A stretch of DNA of 64,000 bases from Oasisia sp. SBJ-2009. Lineage: Eukaryota; Annelida; Polychaeta; Sabellida; Siboglinidae. Below the pieces are notes generated by a model. The model was not told where the DNA came from, made no database searches, and worked only from the letters and a program-made list of their open reading frames with translations. Every line of letters starts with the position of its first letter. Position 1 is the first letter of the stretch. Below, piece after piece: positions 31,759 to 43,147 of this stretch. Location: contig OZ024867.1 of the NCBI GenBank assembly GCA_964017155.1, positions 21,218,780 through 21,282,779 of the forward strand, given 5' to 3'. Both the position numbers and the translations under genes were made by a program.

Positions 31759-31958
31759 AAATTTCATAATTACACAATTAGCAATGTTCTACTCACTTCA
31801 ACTTGTCAACCACCATCGGCGGCCTTCAGGATCTGAATGGTCACTGCTCGCCACGCCATCTAGCGAGCAGTGACCAATCAGTTCCCGTAGAAGACCGCTG
31901 ATGGTGGTTGAAACGTTGATGTGAGTAGAACATTGCTAATTGTGTTATTATGAAATTT
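31759..31958. repeat. 200-bp near-perfect palindrome
   Basis: The left arm starts AAATTTCATAATTACACAAT and the right arm ends with its complement. The pairing continues inward through GCAATGTTCTACTCAC/GTGAGTAGAACATTGC to a centre at GGTCACTGCTCG/CGAGCAGTGACC. It lies directly 3' of the transposase remnant. A hairpin of this size could be a foldback MITE or act in transcript termination; the function is unknown. Confidence 0.85.
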
Positions 31959-31972
31959 GATTGAATGTCATA

Positions 31973-34820
31973 CTATTGTTCATCAGTGACCTGAAACTCC
32001 CCTGCAGCATAGTCTGTTGATGTTGCTGCTGCTGCCCGTGTGCAGGCAACGAAGCGGGCTTGCCTGGCCTCCTTTGAGGCGGCCAATGTATGAAGCTTCG
32101 CCTGCTGCAGGCGCCGTCGGTCGGCTTTCTCTGCAGATGCCAACAAGTGGGCCACTGATGGCACCTGCATCACTTCATACAAGTTCTTTATTGTCACTTT
32201 GATGCCAGCGTTGAACTGTGATACAGCACTGCAGGTGGCGGAGCCAACGCGCGCAAGACCAACGCAAGTCGTCTTGTGGCATTTGCTCCACATAACGGAA
32301 TGTAGGCTTTCGTCCGCATTCTGCGTTTTGCCCAGTTTGCACGGCTTGAGGAGGTCGACATGGGCCAGTCGGGTGTACACCTCCTTCACATGCTCCGCAA
32401 CATCGGGCGCAAGTGGCGTGCCCACATTCATTCGGTGTGGTCCTGGCTCCTGCCCAGTGGCGAGTGCTTTCTGATAGAAACACCAGCTGCGAGCTCCCAC
32501 CGGGCACCGGTCATGCTGGGGTTTCTCATCCGTTGACGAGCAGTGGTCGAATGTTGCCAATATCGCATTCTGCATGCCGCTGACATCATGTGGGTGGGCC
32601 TGCACAGTAATATCGGCTTAGTGTCTCTATCTTCTTCCCGGTCACCTTTCCATACACAAGTGTGACCCCAGCCTTCTTCCCAGATGATGCCAACTTGCGC
32701 AGGGCAGTGTTTAGGCGTTTGGCGACGTGGTTCACACACTCCTCCTTGTGCAGTTCCACGTCGCCGTACACTCGCAGGTTGGTGAGGCGCGTGACGGCCC
32801 TGGCGTCACCGTCGGAGAGAATGGTGGTGTATCTGAAGTTGCGGTTGGTGGAGCGGGTCCACAGCAGCTCCGCAGCCTTCACCTCCATGCCACACGAAGC
32901 CCCCTCATAGTTCTGGTTGCACTCGGGGTCGTGCGTCACATACCATTCCTTGAAGGCTTCAATGTGCCTGCCGCCGTGTCGGATGCTAGCATAAGCACAC
33001 CGCTGACATTATAAAGACATCACACGGAGGTCGATCACCAGGCCCGTGTTGACCTCAACGACACATCCAATCCCATACAATGACTTGTGATCACGCGTCA
33101 TCCATGACCCGTCATAGCTGACGGTCAAGTCGATGGTGTCATCATGTCCGATTGACGGGTCAATGTCCCGGTAGGCACGACGGATAACGGTGGCAGCATC
33201 ATCCAGCATCCGCGTCACGACGATCTTGTTTGCTTCACATATGGCGTGTAACTGTTTTGTGTACGAGGTGTGTGTCAGAGGCTTTATGTTTATAAATCGA
33301 CACAGTTTTATCAACCCGGCATGGCCAACCCCCATGTCCTTCGAAGCAGCTACTGCATGGCGCACGACGACGAATAGCACGTGAGGACCTCACTGAAAAT
33401 AAATCTAGTGTATATTTTAATGTGCACTGTATTTAGCTGAGCCATCCTGAATAAATATATTATATCACGTTCCCTGAAGATGACCCATCGATGCGGTCGG
33501 ACGTCAGGGTGGAGTTGAGCACTGTGTCACACTCTGTGCACACAGTCTCCATTGCAGCGACGAGGCAAAGTCAGTGGTCAGCGACACGGATAACCAAAGA
33601 CACAGCGCCACACTCCAGACATCTCAGGCCCTTTACTAATGTTGACAGCAAGCTGGACCGAGTTATGACAGTCGTGATGTCGCCTGCTGTCTCCGGCGAT
33701 CATCACGGTCACTGCCATCATCCCTCTACTTTGTCTTTATTGCCGAAATGGATGGCTGGGGTTCGGTAACCTGTGAACAAAATGTTATGTTATAACAACA
33801 CAATGGTCAATAAATAAATAAATATATATACAACTGGGTCAAACGTATACATGTGTTATGATTATGTCCATTTAGATAACTTGTCACATATAAGTGCATA
33901 TCGAAACCACAGCGTACACCAATGAAACATTCAAATCCCGTAAAAGACACATACGGCCAAAATTCGTGTCTATTATCTGCACTACGTAAATCGTGACTCA
34001 CACTTACAGGCCCTATTCCTCAAATCATAAATATGCAAGTGTGGTTTCCAAAATATTCCTGAATTTTATAACAACCTACATAACTGGAAATTGGTATGAA
34101 ATAAAACTAGTACCACTACCAGGCTGTAGCACAAATTACAAAACATAATTCTAGCCTTGTCAGATATAAGTGCTTTTCGAAACCACAAAGTACAGCAATG
34201 TAAAATTCAAATCCTGTAAAAGGCACATACGGCCTAAAATCGTGTCTATTATCTGCACTACGTAAATCGTGACTCACACTTACAGGCCCTATTCCTCAAA
34301 TCATAAATAAGCAAGTGTGGTTTCCAAAATATTCCTGAATGTTACAACAACCTACATAGCTGGAAATTGGTGTGAAATAAAACTAGTACCACTACCAGGC
34401 TGTAGCACAAATTACAAAACATAATTCTAGCCTCGGGAACCTCGCAAGTCCAGGCCAGGGTCATTGCCATGGGCGTGGCCTGGCATTGACACTTGAAATT
34501 ACAGTAGTTTTATTACAAGGTACATAAGCAGCCAAACAGGCATGCTGGTTGCCTTCAATTATAATATAATCACTAAATACGTGCACACGACTTAGTATAT
34601 TATCAGCTAAATATAAAAAGAATAATACCTGCAAAGTGACAGGCGAGTACCGGCTGCCACTGTCATTCGCGTCGCTCTCAGAGTCGGACCCGACCGGAGC
34701 CGGAGGCGCTGCCACCGCCACTGTTGCCAGTTGTCCAGCCCGTGCCTGCCCAAGTTGCACTCGCCTGCGCTTGCGCCACTTCCAGAAAGAAGTAATATGT
34801 TTCTTCTTCTCATCTGACAT
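31973..34820 (-). pseudogene. Mutator-like transposase (PF20700-type), spliced and broken
   Basis: A first exon from ATG at 34820 encodes a basic, acidic-tailed leader (KKKHITSFWKWRKRRRV ... SDSESDAND) and ends at CAG|GTATTA (34629). After an acceptor at 33770 comes VTEPQPSISAIKTK, then a stop, then a zinc-ribbon-like pair (RCLECG ... TVCTECD) with another stop between. The following frames (33380-33009, 32939-32586, 32605-31973) give the core: GVGHAGLIKLCRF, LTVSYDGSWMTRDHKSLYG, EVKAAELLW, RYTTILSDGDARA, KEECVNHVAKRL, CPVGARSWCFYQKAL and NADESLHSVMW. SYDGSW, SDGD and DESLHS supply the probable D-D-E catalytic residues (inference from the family pattern). At least three stops and one frameshift make this copy inactive. 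Confidence 0.75.
33880..34438 (+). repeat. Tandem ~279-bp duplication in the transposase intron
   Basis: Copies at about 33880-34158 and 34159-34438 share CGTGTCTATTATCTGCACTA, TTACAGGCCCTATTCCTCAA and CTACCAGGCTGTAGCACAAA with few differences. Confidence 0.88.
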
Positions 34821-35365
34821 GGTATCGCGGGTAAAATCACTTTGAGAACAGCGGATAAAAATGGCGTAGTTACGATGTCGATTATAAACAACGGCGTCCT
34901 TTCGCGCACTTCAACCTATCAGCGGGCACACAGCAAGTCACGTGGACGTTTTATCCAATCACTGCCGTAGACGGGCCACATAATAATTTATTAGGTAGGT
35001 CATTCCAACGGGAATATCGCGTAAGCGGGCGAATATCTGCGAAAACCACTGGTACCAAGATGCAGTGAGATAGTGAAGCTATCTGCTGGTATGCAGCCTG
35101 TCAAAAGAAGTTCAAAATAGCAGGAGATACATGCGATTGAAACCGAGGCTTTTCTATCGGCGCTGCGTCATTGCGCATAAACAAAAGAAACAGCAGGGCT
35201 CATGCTAAATCATGTTTTTATAGCATTTATCGTATTCATACAAAGTATCAACGTACACAGATCGAAAGCTAAATAATTATATCGTATGAATTTTGTGAAA
35301 GTGAATATTTGGAGAGAAAAACAAATTCCGTCAAAAATGATAAATGCAAGGTGTTGCATCCCCTT

Positions 35366-35457
35366 AAATAAGAGTCACAAGGTGTTCGACGTTAACGAGG
35401 AACTGCCGGATCAGTATGTGATAAGCTTATATACTACTTTTAAAGCCTTGGAGAGTG
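35366..35457 (+). mobile_element. CR1-like LINE, part 2
   Basis: The LINE frame resumes after the Mutator-like element with LNKSHKVFDVNEELPDQYVI and TTFKALESV, then is cut at a TTAA by a MITE. Relative to part 1 the joined frame is off by one base, so a small indel had already occurred or accompanied insertion. Confidence 0.75.
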
Positions 35458-35750
35458 TTAACCCATTAGCACGCAGCCGATTTTAACTTGAAGCCTGTGG
35501 CTCCTCAAATGTTTGACCTAGATGTTTAAAAATATTGCTTGCGTCGTTATCTTTGCTCTAGCGCTTTTATTATTCAATTCTCGCAATAGCATGCTGTATG
35601 CATGTTGTAGATAATAACAGTACCTACACAGTGGTGTCAAAATTGTTGTTATAACTTTAATATATGTTGATTATTACTTGGTTGACACTATGACAGTTTG
35701 AAACTTTTTGTAAAATAACTACTTTGTTACGATGTAACTTTTTATGCTTG
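35458..35750 (+). mobile_element. TTAA MITE, copy 2 (right end lost)
   Basis: It begins TTAACCCATTAGCACGCAGC and follows copy 1 closely up to TAACTTTTTATGCTT at about 35750, where it stops abruptly against LINE sequence from well downstream of the insertion point. The missing right half and the missing LINE RT core are explained by one deletion. Confidence 0.85.
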
Positions 35751-36560
35751 ATAGTACGTTATTTGAAATATGCGACAGAAAGGGTGTATCTGTTTTAGAA
35801 GAGTCGGTTGATATTGCTGCTAGATGGACAGAAAAGAATGACATGAAAATTAATTCGGAAAAATCAAAAGAAATAATCATTAGTTTTGCACAAGATGGCA
35901 ATTTCAGAAGCACTATCCCGAATATAAAAATTGATGGGAGGGATGTAGAACAAGTTTGCCATGCAAAACTGTTAGGTGTGACGATTTCTCAGACATTGAA
36001 CAAACACGTAGATACTATTGTGAAAAAAGCTGGTAAACGCTTGTACATGTTATATCAGTTAAAGCGTGCAGGGATTACACAGAAAGATGTGGTCAGTGTA
36101 TATGTTAGTGTGGTGAGACTAGTTATAGAATATGCATGTCACACTAACCTGCCCCAATATTTGTCTGACAATATTGAAGTTATACAAAAAAGGGCATTAA
36201 AATGTTTTTTCATGGATTGGGTTACGCGGAGATACTAAGACGTGTTAACGTGATACGTTGAATGTAAGACGGGAGAGCATTTGTCAACAATATTTTGATA
36301 ACATTAAAGGCGGCACAGCCTGACAAAAGACATACCGAGTATAATATTAGACAAGAAAATGTGTACCCGTTACCAGTTACTAGAAAGAATAGATTCCGTA
36401 ACTCCTTTATACCGTGGACTTTATATAACTGTCAGTAAAATGGTTATAAATACGGTATGATTTGCGGTATCAAATGTATTTCTATTGTATTTGTATGATG
36501 TTTTGATGAGTTAATTGTAACCTATTTTAATGTCAATCCAACTCAGTTGAGTTGCTAATA
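35750..36560 (+). mobile_element. CR1-like LINE, part 3 (RT C terminus and 3' end)
   Basis: The frame 35744-36238 encodes ESVDIAARWTEKNDMKINSEK, LLGVTISQTLNKHVDTIV and KRLYMLYQLKRAGITQKDVV, the thumb and C-terminal region. A frameshift near 36210 is followed by RNRFRNSF-like and PWTLYN-like remains. AT-rich 3' sequence follows. The palm domain with the FADD box is absent, removed by the deletion at 35750. Confidence 0.8.
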
Positions 36561-37274
36561 CAACTTGTGTTATTATATTTATTACTAAGGGTATATTTTA
36601 TTAAAGCCTCTGTACGTAACATGTCGCTAAGTTGTTATCTCAGCGAATTTATGTGTGATATCATAGAGATACATCATGTTTATACATCTTAAGTTGTTCG
36701 AACATCTCAAAAGCCAGACGAACAACATAACGGCCAACTTTACGAAGTTGCGTAACTCTGGTGGACATAAAACCGTGTGCCTTATATAGTATGCCATTTC
36801 TAAAGAAATGTGAACAGTTATTAGAGTAAGAAGTATATATGCTATGTACCGTTCCAACGCTGCATTTGTGTTAGAATTCTGGTGTGTGTTTCACAAAATA
36901 TTAAACAACAAGTAAACCCTTAACCTTTGCATATCTGAGGGAACTTAAGAGTACGCACCACAGCACTGCAATAAGTATGGGGCAAAGGGGAACCACGTAT
37001 GGTGGGGCTCCTTATCCTTTAGGTGCGATTTTAAATATTTACGGTAATTTACTACGATGATGTAAGAATTTAAACCATTTTGAAGAAACCAAACTTATGT
37101 AGACAAGCAAATTTAAATGTCTAACTCTTTCCAAACCTCCACAGTGAATCAGTGATAATGCCCAATTGCTAAACTATTTCAATTACATGAGACCAGCCTA
37201 TGTCCATGTACACTCTCACGCCTATATGCGCATGCGACAACCAAAACAATTATTAACAAACTGGTGACACTTAC

Positions 37275-38988
37275 TTCAATGACGTCAATCCTGTTTGAGG
37301 CAGAACGTACGTCAGTGCATGCTGTTCAGATGGACTGAGATGTTGATTGCTCAGATCAAGTTCACCGTCTGTCAAGACATAGTCGGACACACTACGCCAT
37401 AGTTCAGAGTGACGAGATTCCTGGATCATAGTTACCAACAATAATGTGCTGGCCTTGTGTTCTGCAGATTCGTCTTCGGAGTTAGCCTCATTGTTTCGCT
37501 CTCGTGCAACGACTGACGTCATGAGTTCCTTTAGGGACTTTGCACTATTCCGTCGAAGCGACCTCTGAAATGAGTTCCACCATCTGCTGTGCAAGGAACT
37601 GAGGAACGGATGATTCTTGCTGTTACCGAGCAAACCAGCTAGAAATAAGAGTACAAGATCAAGTTGCCTGTTGAGTGTCGTGGTCATCATACGCTTCACT
37701 CGTTTGATGTCAGTTACTAGCGCAACAGCGGCCAGGAACTCTTGAGTCGTCAAGTGAAGAAAGGAGAAGGTTGAGGAGGGTGTGGTCACGACAACGCCTG
37801 ATTCCCTCGACTCTGATACAAGGCCACCTTTTGTGACAACACGCTCCAAGTGACAACGACATATTTCCTTTTTGGTAAAGGTCACTTTCACATGATCTTG
37901 CTCCATCCCGTAACGAGCCAATTTTGCGTGATCGAGGACAGGACCCTTGAGCTCGGCTAGGACGTCCACTGTTTTGTCCGCATTGGGTCCTTTGAATTTG
38001 GGATACTGATTGACTACAACGTTCCTGATGGCTGCGACAAACAATTCTGTGAGTGTTTCTGGTAATTCCGGATTGCTTTCCTGTTCAAGGCGCGCTTTCA
38101 CGATGCGACACACAAGGATCAAATGAGCAGGTATGTAGCAGAAGCTACAAATGTTAGCGTTGTCATCGATGTAGTCTTGTATCGATTTCTCCACCCTGCT
38201 GTTACGGGCACTGAACTTCACGATATAGTCTGACATCTTATCTCGAGTGAACCCATATATTTCGGCTTTGGTTTCATAAGCGTCGTAGTCTGGGACGCCA
38301 CCAAGTCTCGATGTCACGAGTAGTCTGACGGATGGAAGGGTATGCCCATTGAGGATAGACGCTATCAAGCAGGGCATTTCAACCTGTTCGTTGTTAGCAA
38401 ACGCCCTGTTCTCTGTTGCTGCCACCGTTGTCTCATCTAAACCATCAAAAATGATGATGTATCTGCTTGGATCCGCTTGCAATCGCTCAAAAAATTGAGC
38501 GACGGCATAACGGCTTGGCCTCCCGTTTCTCTGACACCCAAAAAACAGGTCTTCGACAGAACACATCTTTCTGGCGGAAAGGTCTCCCATGTGAAAATGG
38601 AATACTTGGTCCACGGCGTTTGGCAGTAATTCATTGCGCAACCACAGGTCAACCACGTGAAGACTCAACACACTTTTCCCTATTCCCGGTTTACCGATAA
38701 CGAGGCTTCTGGTTGGTATCGGCATCCCTGGTCGTTCAGCTTCAAAGAGATCTTTGACGCTGATTTTCGGACATGCCTCAATGTCCGTCAGCAACTGCAG
38801 GTGGTCGTGGTGTATTCTCGTCTCTTCCCGTTTGTACTTGTCCCTGCTGTTCAGGATTCGCAAGTCAACGAACATGTTGGCTAGATCTTGAAAACTGGTA
38901 CTTTCTTCATCATTTTTCTTCCCAATGTAACGGCTGAGCATTCGTTTTTGTGCCTCAATCAGCTGTTGTCGCCAAGTTTGCAACTCGT
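37275..38988 (-). CDS. HEPN-NACHT-LRR gene, exon 3 (NACHT ATPase, first LRR)
   Basis: A single 1,714-bp exon between ATATTTCAG and GTAAGT encodes about 571 residues. After a basic helical linker (MLSRYIGKKN) the NACHT domain begins. Walker A is VIGKPGIGKS (about residue 570 of the full protein), Walker B with the acidic tail is YIIIFDGLDE (about 650), and the sensor strand is VRLLVTSRLGG. A helical NACHT-associated region follows with FSFLHLTTQEFLAAVALV, the winged-helix/superhelical signature of NLR proteins. The exon ends in the first leucine-rich repeat, GELDLSNQHLSPSEQHAL and GLTSL, in phase 2, matching exon 4. NACHT proteins are STAND ATPases that oligomerise on ligand binding in the cytosol. 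Ligand and partner are unknown. No stop or frameshift is present. Confidence 0.93.
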
Positions 38989-39359
38989 CTGAAATATCAG
39001 AGGATAATGGATGTCAATAAGAGTTCAACATTTAAGGATGACCACTTTGATAATAAACCAAACAAACATAATCATATACGATATCGTATATAAAAAATCA
39101 ATGATTTACATAAACCATTCTCACGTTTCCACAGGTTTAGTATATACCGACTATAGCTATGATATGTAACTTTGAATGGTATACGCGTTTTGTTTATTTA
39201 AGTAGTTCAATGGGCATACAAGCAATTGAAACGTATCCATCACGCGATTACAGTGTAAAATCAACGTATGCTGTATCTATTCTCTGGTGTTTGATTGTGT
39301 GTGACATTTATCATGTAGTAAGAATGGACGCTAAGCGTTTATTTAAGAAGCATACGTAT

Positions 39360-41760
39360 AATAATAATAATAATAATAATACAATACTTATGTAGCGCCC
39401 GATCAATTTAAAATAGCTCTCGGGCGCTTTACAAACATACCTAAAAATAAATGCGTAAAGTATATCTAAACTCATCATGCTGTCGGTCACGAAGCGACAA
39501 AGACTGCTTCCATCACTTGACTGTTGCTCTCCATTTATCTCTCTGCTGTGAGAATGATGTCCATGAGACGACCTTTAAGTCTCTCAGCTTCAGGTTTCTC
39601 TTGATGGTATTTTTGAACCGGAGACGAAGGCGCCCTCTCTTTCTGTGACCAGAAAACAGTTGGGAGTAGAGAACCTGCTTTGGTAGCCTGTCTGGTGACA
39701 TCCTGATGAGGTATCAAGTCCACCGGAGATTCTTTCTGATCAGAAGATCTTCCATAGATGGCAGCCCTGTCCGGTCGAGTATTTCCTTGTGTGTCACTTT
39801 GTCCAACCAGGTTATCCTCATGATCGAACACAGATGTAGCATCATGAAGGCATGCAGCTTTTTCACCTGCCGTCTGTACACTGTCCACGCCTCGGCTCCG
39901 TATAGGAGTGTGGACAGCACGATTGCACGGTATATCTTGCCTTTAACTCGCATGGACACATGGTGGTTGATCCAGAGTCTCTGGCGTAGTCGGCCGAAAG
40001 ATGCACTAGCCTTGGCCATCCTCCTTTGTATTTCATTGTCAATGGATCTGTCACTTGATATAGTGCTTCCGAGGTAGATGAATTCCAGAACAGAAGTCAG
40101 CTTGATGTTAATCTTCAGGCCGAACTTGTTTGACGCATTGGAGAAAGCATCCACTATTTTCTGCATCTCTTCAGCAGAGTGTGCTACCAGTGTACTGTCA
40201 TCTGCGAATAGCAGCTCTCTCATCAGTATCCGAGTAGTCTTGGTCTTCGCTCTGAAGTGTGCGACGTTGAATAGGTCAGCGCTCTGTCTGGACTGTATGT
40301 AAACGCCATCCCCCATGTCTCGGAAAGAATCGTCGAGCATTGCTGATAGGAAGATGGAAAAGAGCGTGGTGGCCAGTGCACAACCTTGCTTGACCCCATT
40401 TGTGACCCTGAACGATTCCGAGTCTTCCCCTCCAACACTAACATTCGCCATCATTCCTGTATGTAGTGCCTCGATCATTGTTGTGAACTTCTCTGGGCAG
40501 CCATACTTCTTCAGTAGCTGCCATAGCCCAGTCCTCCCAACTGTTTCGAATGCCTTATTGGAGTCGACAAATACCATATACAGTGGTCGGTCCTGCTCAA
40601 TGCACTTTTCTTGTAGTTGTCGGAGACAAAATATCATATCTATGGTGCTCCGGTTACCACTGAAGCCACATTGTGTCTCCGGAACTACCTCTGGTGTTAT
40701 GTGGGTAGATTTTCTTGTAGATGGTTATAATGCTGGCATCCTTCCATGCTTGTGGTACAGAACCCATCTCCCAGGCATTGGTGATTAGTTGGTGCAGTCT
40801 GCTGAACAGATTGTCTCCTCCATGCTTCCATACTTCTGCAGGGATTCCATCTCCTCATTGACCTCAGCATCTGGTGATCGGCCCAGCAGTTTGCTCCACG
40901 CATGACTCGGGTACTGTGGATGTCCATCTTATCCCGACACCTCGTGATGATGAAGTCGATCATATGCCAGTGTTTCGAACGAGGATGCATGCAGGTGGTC
41001 TTGCGTTCATCCTTCTGCTTGAACATGGTGTTCGTCACTGTCAGTTCAAACTTAGAGCACAGAGCCAGTAGAAGCTCGCCATTGGAGTTGCATTTCCCAA
41101 TCCCATGTTTGCCCATAACCAAGGGCCACTTGTCATTGTCTTTTCTTATCCTCGCATTGAAGTCTCCTATCAGCAGTAGCTTATCTGTACGAGAGATGCT
41201 ATTGAGCACCCTTGCCAGCTGGTTGTAGAAGGCCTCCTTGTTTTCATATGGGTTCGTCATTGTCGGAGCATACACGCTGATAATTGTAGCGAAGTTGTCT
41301 TTGCTCAGAGGTAGTCTCATCGTCATGATTATGTCGCTTACTGGCCGTGGTATTTCTGTCAGCTTTGTGATGATATCCTTTTTTGATAACAAAGCCCACT
41401 CCGGCCTCCCTTCCTTCTCCTTCGGGTTTTCCACTCCAGAAGAAAGAGTATTCCAAATCATTGAGACTACCAGACTCTGAGAACCTTGTTTCACATAGGG
41501 CGGCGATGTCGATGTTGTATTTGGCAAGTTTCATTGCTACTAGTGCCGTACGTCTTTCTGGTCGGTTAGCTCCTTCTCGGTCGAGGAGAGTCATCACGTT
41601 CCATTGTCCAATTGTCAGTAGTTGTCTTCTTTGTCTACTTCTTCCTAGCTGATTTTCCACTGTCGACGGAAGATGAGGTCGAGCAGCGCGATCCTTGGTA
41701 ACCCGGGCGACGGCTGATCCGGTATGGAGTTTCGTGCAGTTGTACATTTCATGGAAGCTG
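39360..41760 (-). mobile_element. Near full-length LINE with endonuclease and RT, frameshifted
   Basis: On the minus strand 41747-41244 begins the APE-type endonuclease (LTIGQWNVMTLLD, DIAALCETRFSE, REAGVGFVIKKG). It continues after a frameshift in 41527-40697 (LLLIGDFNARI; the DH pair in WADHQML). RT follows in 40637-39714: PLYMVFVDSNKAFETV, GVKQGCALATTLFS and LLFADDSTLVAH (catalytic FADD), then AEAWTVYRRQVKKLHAFMML. The last part is in a third frame to about 39535. The 3' end has a GCGCCCG hairpin and an (ATT)n tail at about 39360-39380 on the element strand. It is same-sense to the host gene, in the intron between exons 2 and 3. At least three frameshifts make it inactive. The clade (RTE, I or related) is not decided. 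Confidence 0.88.
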
Positions 41761-42244
41761 CTTGCAAAAAGTGTTGAAGTGCCGCTGGCTTTTGCAAGTT
41801 ACTAGCGACACTCTCGGGGAACAAATAGAGGTCTCACACCGGCAAGAACATGTCAAGACAGGCGCAAACTATTTGTCCCTGCAGTGGCTGGTCGAGAGAT
41901 GTTGGGAATTCCATACACCTACCGCCCTTGATGCTGCCACAGTAACATGGTTTTCTGTTTAGGGTTTGCTCCCTTAGCCTTCGATTCTGACAAGAACCTA
42001 TACCAAAAAGCAGTGGTTTACAACTCTGCATGGCAGGGGCGTCAAACTCCCTGAAGTATTGCAATACCTGAGGTACTGCAATACCTGCATACCTGTATCT
42101 AAAATACAGTATCTAAAAGCATGAAGATAGCATTTGACAAATAGGAACACAATAAAAAATAAAATACAAATATATAAATCAAGTAAAATAACTTTAAATA
42201 CACTAATTACTTTAAATATGATCAATTAAAACAACAACAAATTA

Positions 42245-42860
42245 AATTACCAAAAAGCTTGCCTAAATAAATGAGTTTTTAGAAGTGTCTTAAAACTGTT
42301 TACTGTTGTGGCAGTCCTGATCAAAGATGGCAAATTGTTCCATAGAACTGCCGAGCAGACGGCGAAACGGTGATCACCGTGGGTGACTGTCTGTGAGGCC
42401 GGTATGGACAAAAGGGGCGGCTGCGAGGCAGATCGTAGAGTTCTGTTTACGTGTCTGTAGCTGAACAATTCACTCAGGTAGTCGGGCGCTAACACATTCA
42501 GAGCACAATAGGTACATAGCAGCACTTTGTAGGTTGGTCTCAGATGAACTGGTAGCCAATGTAATCGCTGCAACACGGGTGTAATATGATCGTGTACGTG
42601 TAATTATACGACCTGCACAATTCTGCACCCTTTGCAGTCGCTGCATGGTGTTGTTTGGTACACCGTAGAGGAGATAGTTGCCGTATTCTAAACGGGATGT
42701 CACTAGTGCATGAACAAGTGTCTTACACGATTCATTTTTCAGATGTGGGCGAATTCGCCCAATGTTTCTTATCTGGTAGTAACACACCTTCACAATGTTA
42801 GCGATCTGCTACTCCATCCGCAGGTTACAGTCAAATGTCACACCCAAATTGCGCACGCGT
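42245..42860 (-). mobile_element. CR1-like LINE C-terminal fragment
   Basis: Frames 42793-42470 and 42576-42247 give CKTLVHALVTSRLEYGNYLL, MQRLQRVQNCAGRII and then, after a frameshift, LQRLHWLPVHLRPTYKVLL, VLWNNLPSLIR and LLKTHLFRQAF. These are the standard terminal blocks of CR1/L2 elements. It is 5'-truncated and intronic. Confidence 0.85.
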
Positions 42861-43000
42861 GATGAAGGTTGAATTTGACAGTATTTTTCTATCTGGGTTT
42901 GGTTTAATGTTATTACGTTGAATGAAAATGGATATTCACAGAAACAAATTATGTATTCAAAAAAAGGAATACTAATAATTTTTTGAAAAATTATTTATAC

Positions 43001-43147
43001 CTGTTACTTTTTGAGTAGATATTTGAGCAGCTTCATGGTGTTGTTGCAGTTGCGTGATTGCTTCTCCATGTCTGTTCACTTCTTCTTGAATCTGTCGCCC
43101 AGACTCTTGTTGCTGGGAAATGCTGAGGTCAAGTTGATGCTGAACAT
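43001..43147 (-). CDS. HEPN-NACHT-LRR gene, exon 2 (coiled coil)
   Basis: 147 bp between CATTTTGCAG and GTATAA, phase 1-1. It encodes DVQHQLDLSISQQQESGRQI ... QLQQHHEAAQISTQKV, a glutamine-rich amphipathic helix continuing the coiled coil of exon 1. An earlier GT (at 43007) would give phase 0 and clash with exon 3. The GT at 43000 gives phase 1 and joins exon 3 as a smooth helix, so it was chosen. Confidence 0.8.

Larger units (their letters stand above)
30587..35369. mobile_element. Mutator-like (PF20700-type) DNA transposon, 4.8 kb
   Basis: The left end reads TTAAGGGGATGCAA (30587/30588 onward) and the right end TTGCATCCCCTTAA (ending about 35367), a perfect 14-bp inverted terminus that includes TTAA. 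Outside it the CR1-like LINE frame stops on the left and resumes on the right, so the insertion is nested. A TTAA (or TA) target duplication is compatible; the palindrome makes the exact length ambiguous. The interior carries a minus-strand transposase remnant, two long tandem duplications and a 200-bp palindrome. The short TIRs are unlike the long TIRs of classical plant Mutators. Confidence 0.75.
28172..37274 (-). other. 9.1-kb intron between NACHT and first LRR exon
   Basis: Its ends are GTAAGT after the NACHT exon and CTTTTTCAG before exon 4. It is filled with mobile DNA: a TIR element (28919-29543), a CR1-like LINE in antisense to the gene (30180-36560), a 4.8-kb Mutator-like transposon inside it, and a truncated MITE. 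29544-30180 and 36560-37270 contain nothing recognised. Confidence 0.75.

Noticed and set aside
32199..32910. Plus-strand frames over the transposase (for example 32662-32910, 32727-33014)
   Set aside because: They are antisense to the minus-strand transposase, whose motifs and splice signals are recognisable.
40315..40788. 157-codon plus-strand frame
   Set aside because: Antisense shadow of the LINE reverse transcriptase and linker on the minus strand.
42999..43008. Donor GT at 43007 for exon 2
   Set aside because: It leaves phase 0, incompatible with the phase-1 start of the NACHT exon. The GT at 43000 gives a matching phase.
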